From contig CAMJPM010000011.1 in assembly GCA_946407725.1 (NCBI GenBank), positions 1 to 48,700 on the forward strand: DNA of 48,700 nt, in the 5' to 3' direction. The translations under genes and the position numbers were made by a program. Positions 46,199 through 48,700 of this stretch are shown in pieces; positions within the stretch are counted from its first letter, which is position 1; each line of letters starts with the position of its first letter. This DNA comes from an uncultured Lachnospiraceae bacterium (GTDB lineage Bacteria > Bacillota > Clostridia > Lachnospirales > Lachnospiraceae). The notes below the pieces were generated by a model. That model had not been told where the DNA came from. It did no database searches and saw only the letters and a list, made by a program, of their open reading frames with translations.

Positions 46199-46224
46199 GT
46201 GAACCTTAAATAGCGTGGCTATCA
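46199..46224 (+). repeat. Leader element, copy 4 (upstream of the YhaM-like gene)
   Basis: It matches copy 1 except at three positions (GTGAACC, AAATAGC, GGCTATC). It ends 25 nt before ATG 46250. A CCCC-cggcga-GGGG hairpin (46184-46197) directly precedes it. Here the internal ATG is ATA, so the short upstream frame seen in copies 1-3 is missing. Confidence 0.75.
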
Positions 46225-46249
46225 GAATTAAAAATGAAAGGTGTATTAA

Positions 46250-47203
46250 ATGAAATATATTTCCGAACTCCGTGAAGGAGATAAAATATCCGATATATAT
46301 CTTTGCAAATACAAGGTTCAGGCTGAAACCAGAAACGGAAAGCCTTATTTCAATGTGATTCTCCAGGACAGGACGGGGACACTGGACGCAAAGGTCTGGG
46401 AGCCTAATTCAGAGGGTATCGCGGATTTTGAAACCCTGGACTATATATACGTCTTCGGGGATGTTTCCAGATACCAGGGGGCATTGCAGGCCTCTTTAAG
46501 GAGGGTAAAGGTTGCCCATGACGGGGAATATATACCATCTGACTATCTGAGGGTGAGCCCATATGATCCGGATAACATGTATACGGATCTGAAAGCAGTA
46601 ATAGAAACCGTAAAAAACCCCTATCTCAACAAGCTGTTAAAGAGCTTTTTCATCGAGGATGAGGAATTTGCCGGGATCTTTAAGACAAGATCTGCTGCCA
46701 AGACCATCCACCACAGCTTTGTTGGCGGGCTTATGCAGCATACCCTGGCGGTCACCAGACTGTGTAAATACTACACCAAGGCATATCCCGCACTGAACCA
46801 CGATCTTCTGATAACGGCATCCCTGCTGCACGATATAGGGAAAACAAGGGAACTGTCGGCTTTTCCCCAGAATGACTACACGGATGATGGACTGCTCCTG
46901 GGACATATAGTCATAGGCACGGAAATGATAGGTGCCAGGGCCCGGGAGATCCCTGATTTTCCAGAAAGGCTTTTAAGTGAGCTCCAGCACTGTATTCTGG
47001 CCCATCACGGGGAATATGAATACGGATCTCCGAAAAAGCCTGCCATAATGGAAGCCATGGCATTGAATATGGCTGACAATACGGACGCAAAAATGGAGAC
47101 CTTCAGCGAGATACTGTCAGGCGTGACAGATGAGAGAAAAGACCAGTGGCTTGGCTTCAATAAGCTATTTGAATCAAACATCCGAAAAGCCGGGGACTGG
47201 TGA
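46250..47203 (+). CDS. YhaM-like 3'-5' exoribonuclease (OB-fold plus HD domain)
   Basis: A 317-aa protein with an N-terminal OB-fold (residues about 10-90; TRNGKPYFNVILQDRTGTLDAKVW) and an HD metal-dependent domain (about 155-280). Metal ligands are in HHSFVGGLMQHTLAV, LLHDIGKT, HIVIG and HHGEYEYGSPKKP. This is the YhaM/CBF1 architecture; YhaM trims RNA and single-stranded DNA from the 3' end. Its stop codon is embedded in the first stem of hairpin-repeat copy C. Confidence 0.9.
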   Translation: MKYISELREGDKISDIYLCKYKVQAETRNGKPYFNVILQDRTGTLDAKVWEPNSEGIADFETLDYIYVFGDVSRYQGALQASLRRVKVAHDGEYIPSDYLRVSPYDPDNMYTDLKAVIETVKNPYLNKLLKSFFIEDEEFAGIFKTRSAAKTIHHSFVGGLMQHTLAVTRLCKYYTKAYPALNHDLLITASLLHDIGKTRELSAFPQNDYTDDGLLLGHIVIGTEMIGARAREIPDFPERLLSELQHCILAHHGEYEYGSPKKPAIMEAMALNMADNTDAKMETFSEILSGVTDERKDQWLGFNKLFESNIRKAGDW

Positions 47204-47261
47204 ACGCTCCGGGGGAGCGTTCACGGGCACGTTTACGAGCGCCGAGCGCGAGTGTGCCCCG
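47200..47261 (+). repeat. Double-hairpin repeat, copy C
   Basis: A perfect 11-bp stem (47200-47210 with 47214-47224, loop GGG) is followed by GGGCAC...GTGCCC arms and the inner hairpin GCGC-CGA-GCGC (47239-47249). The first stem has changed bases on both sides compared with copy A (CGTCC/GGACG to CGCTCC/GGAGCG). In the inner hairpin an A-T pair has become G-C. The stop TGA (47201-47203) of the upstream gene lies inside it. Confidence 0.8.
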
Positions 47262-47290
47262 GATAAAACAATATTTTTAAGGTACAAATT

Positions 47291-48688
47291 ATGGAGTTCC
47301 GGAAAAATGATATCATAGAGGCCGTAATAGACGGACTTGGAAACGAAGGGGAAGGCGTTGCGCATGTGGACGGCTTTCCTTTCTTTATTAAGGATACTGC
47401 AGTAGGAGACCGGGTAAAAGCTCTGGTTATGAAGGTTAAGAAAAATCTGGGCTATGCAAAGCTCCTGTCCGTGGAAGAACCGTCGGAATGCAGGACAGAG
47501 CCGGTGTGTCGGGTGTCTTCATGCTGCGGTGGCTGTACCCTTCAGCATATCACATATGAAGCGGAGCTTAAATATAAAGAGGATAAGGTGTATAACTGTC
47601 TTCTTCGCATAGGGGGTATCCCGGAAGATGTGCTTCGTGAAGCCGGGGAGCCCATAGCAGGGATGGAAGAGCCCTATAGATACAGGAACAAAGCCCAGTA
47701 TCCCATAGGAAGGGATAAGGCAGGGAAGGCTGTTGCCGGTTTTTATTCCGGCAGGACCCACCATATAGTTCCCGAGGACGACTGCGCTCTTTCCCCGGTG
47801 GAATTCAGCGGGATAGTCAGAGCTTTTCTTTCATTTCTGGATGAATACAAAGTGCCTGTATATGACGAAAATACCGGGGAGGGACTGATCCGTCATCTCC
47901 TTATAAGAAAGGGTTTTAATACCGGGGAGATCATGGTGTGTGCAGTGTCCGCTTCTGAAAGTGTTCCTCACATTGAAGTCCTGAAAGAGAGACTGGCTGA
48001 ATTCCCGGGGATCGCATCTCTCTGCCTGAACGTAAACCCTGATAAAACCAACGTGATACTGGGAGAAAAGGTGATCCTTCTCTCGGGAAAACCATATATT
48101 GAGGATGTTCTCTGCGGTTTACGCTTCAGGATCTCCGCCCTGTCGTTTTATCAGGTAAATCCTGTAATGACTGAAAAACTCTATCTGAGGGCAATGGAAT
48201 ATGCATCAATCGAGGATCGTCTGGATATCACGGAAATTTGGGATCTATGCTGTGGTATCGGAACCATAAGCCTTACCGCCGCTTCCCTTTGTCCCGGTGG
48301 ACGGGTCCACGGCGTGGAGATCGTTCCCCAGGCGGTAAAGGATGCAGAGATGAACGCTGAATTTAACGGTATCAAAAACGCGGACTTCGCCGCAGCTGAT
48401 GCCGGGGAATATATGAGCGGATATCTGCGCGGGAATCCCGATGCTAACCCGGATATAGTCTTCCTGGATCCTCCGAGAAAGGGCCTTTCCTCCGGATTGA
48501 TCGAAACAGTAGTTTCCATGTCCCCCAAAAAGATAGTGTACATTTCCTGTGATCCGGCAACCCTTGCCCGTGACCTGAAACTCTTTATCGAAGCCGGCTA
48601 CAGCCTGAAAAGATACCGCCCCTTCGATCAGTTCCCCCGCACCGGGCATGTGGAGACTGTGGTTCTGCTAACAAGGCAGAATACCTGA
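47291..48688 (+). CDS. rlmD: 23S rRNA (uracil-5-)-methyltransferase, RlmD/RumA type
   Basis: A 465-aa protein. It has an N-terminal TRAM domain (residues about 5-60), an iron-sulfur Cys cluster (CRVSSCCGGC near 74-83), a central domain, and a Rossmann methyltransferase domain. Motifs are ALSFYQVNP, SAM-binding DLCCGIGTISL near 319, FLDPPRKGLSSGL near 394 and the catalytic Cys in YISCDPATLARDL near 418. It methylates uridine in 23S rRNA (m5U1939 or 747, as in RlmD/RlmCD); which site cannot be told. The gene is complete and ends 12 nt before the window end. Confidence 0.9.
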   Translation: MEFRKNDIIEAVIDGLGNEGEGVAHVDGFPFFIKDTAVGDRVKALVMKVKKNLGYAKLLSVEEPSECRTEPVCRVSSCCGGCTLQHITYEAELKYKEDKVYNCLLRIGGIPEDVLREAGEPIAGMEEPYRYRNKAQYPIGRDKAGKAVAGFYSGRTHHIVPEDDCALSPVEFSGIVRAFLSFLDEYKVPVYDENTGEGLIRHLLIRKGFNTGEIMVCAVSASESVPHIEVLKERLAEFPGIASLCLNVNPDKTNVILGEKVILLSGKPYIEDVLCGLRFRISALSFYQVNPVMTEKLYLRAMEYASIEDRLDITEIWDLCCGIGTISLTAASLCPGGRVHGVEIVPQAVKDAEMNAEFNGIKNADFAAADAGEYMSGYLRGNPDANPDIVFLDPPRKGLSSGLIETVVSMSPKKIVYISCDPATLARDLKLFIEAGYSLKRYRPFDQFPRTGHVETVVLLTRQNT

Positions 48689-48700
48689 CAATCCTTGAAT

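Noticed and set aside
47130-47318. Small frames over hairpin-repeat copy C on both strands
   Set aside because: They are translations of the repeat and of the ends of neighbouring genes and have no start signals.

Overview
The window looks like chromosome from an anaerobic Gram-positive member of the Clostridia, most likely a rumen- or gut-type Lachnospiraceae (Butyrivibrio-like). This is inferred from a class III (oxygen-sensitive) ribonucleotide reductase, type III glutamine synthetase, Gram-positive cell-wall amidases, lipoproteins with a classical lipobox, a cellobiose phosphorylase very like clostridial CbpA, strong AGGAGG-type ribosome binding sites and moderate GC. I see no tRNA, rRNA, insertion sequence, prophage or CRISPR array. 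Most of the window is ordinary, densely packed, mostly plus-strand chromosome.

Layout. 1-634: no gene; a promoter-like sequence, two tandem copies of a hairpin repeat and a strong terminator. 635-6638: PfkB-like kinase, YitT membrane protein, an unrecognised 440-aa protein, a TM198-like membrane protein, an intracellular GH5 glucanase and a CPA2 antiporter. 6647-10145: two half-ABC exporters forming a heterodimer. 10409-15543: a large surface amidase, a lipoprotein and a secreted GHL10-type hydrolase. 15553-19330: Maf, an MBOAT acyltransferase with an SGNH partner, and signal peptidase I. 19434-24931: two aminotransferases (one HisC-like), glutamine synthetase III and a second secreted amidase. 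25250-27418: NrdD behind a long structured leader. 27581-31661: hybrid histidine kinase, tandem-receiver protein, and a convergent OmpR-type regulator. 31731-35044 (minus): MutS2 and a YesL/DUF624 protein. 35238-43358: a cello-oligosaccharide locus (binding lipoprotein, two permeases, GH3, GH94). 43525-46146: a secreted LysM protein with a RelA/SpoT-like domain and a broken reading frame at its signal peptide, a 61-aa protein, and an HtrA-like pseudoprotease. 46250-48688: YhaM-like nuclease and an RlmD-type rRNA methyltransferase.

How the genes work together. Substrate-binding protein and permeases import cello-oligosaccharides; GH94 phosphorolyses cellobiose, and GH3 and the cytoplasmic GH5 hydrolyse the rest. 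No ATPase subunit is present, so a shared MsiK-type ATPase elsewhere is implied. Several genes serve the envelope (two amidases, GHL10, MBOAT/SGNH, signal peptidase, HtrA-like protein).

The least explained signals are non-coding or hybrid: (i) a near-identical 26-nt element found four times, always sense and always 21-26 nt before a start codon; (ii) a double-hairpin repeat of about 62 nt in three copies with compensatory base changes; (iii) a secreted LysM/RelA-SpoT-like protein followed by a 61-aa gene, whose signal peptide is put out of frame by one base in an A6 run; (iv) the nrdD leader with two terminator-like hairpins, one sharing sequence with the terminator after the gene.
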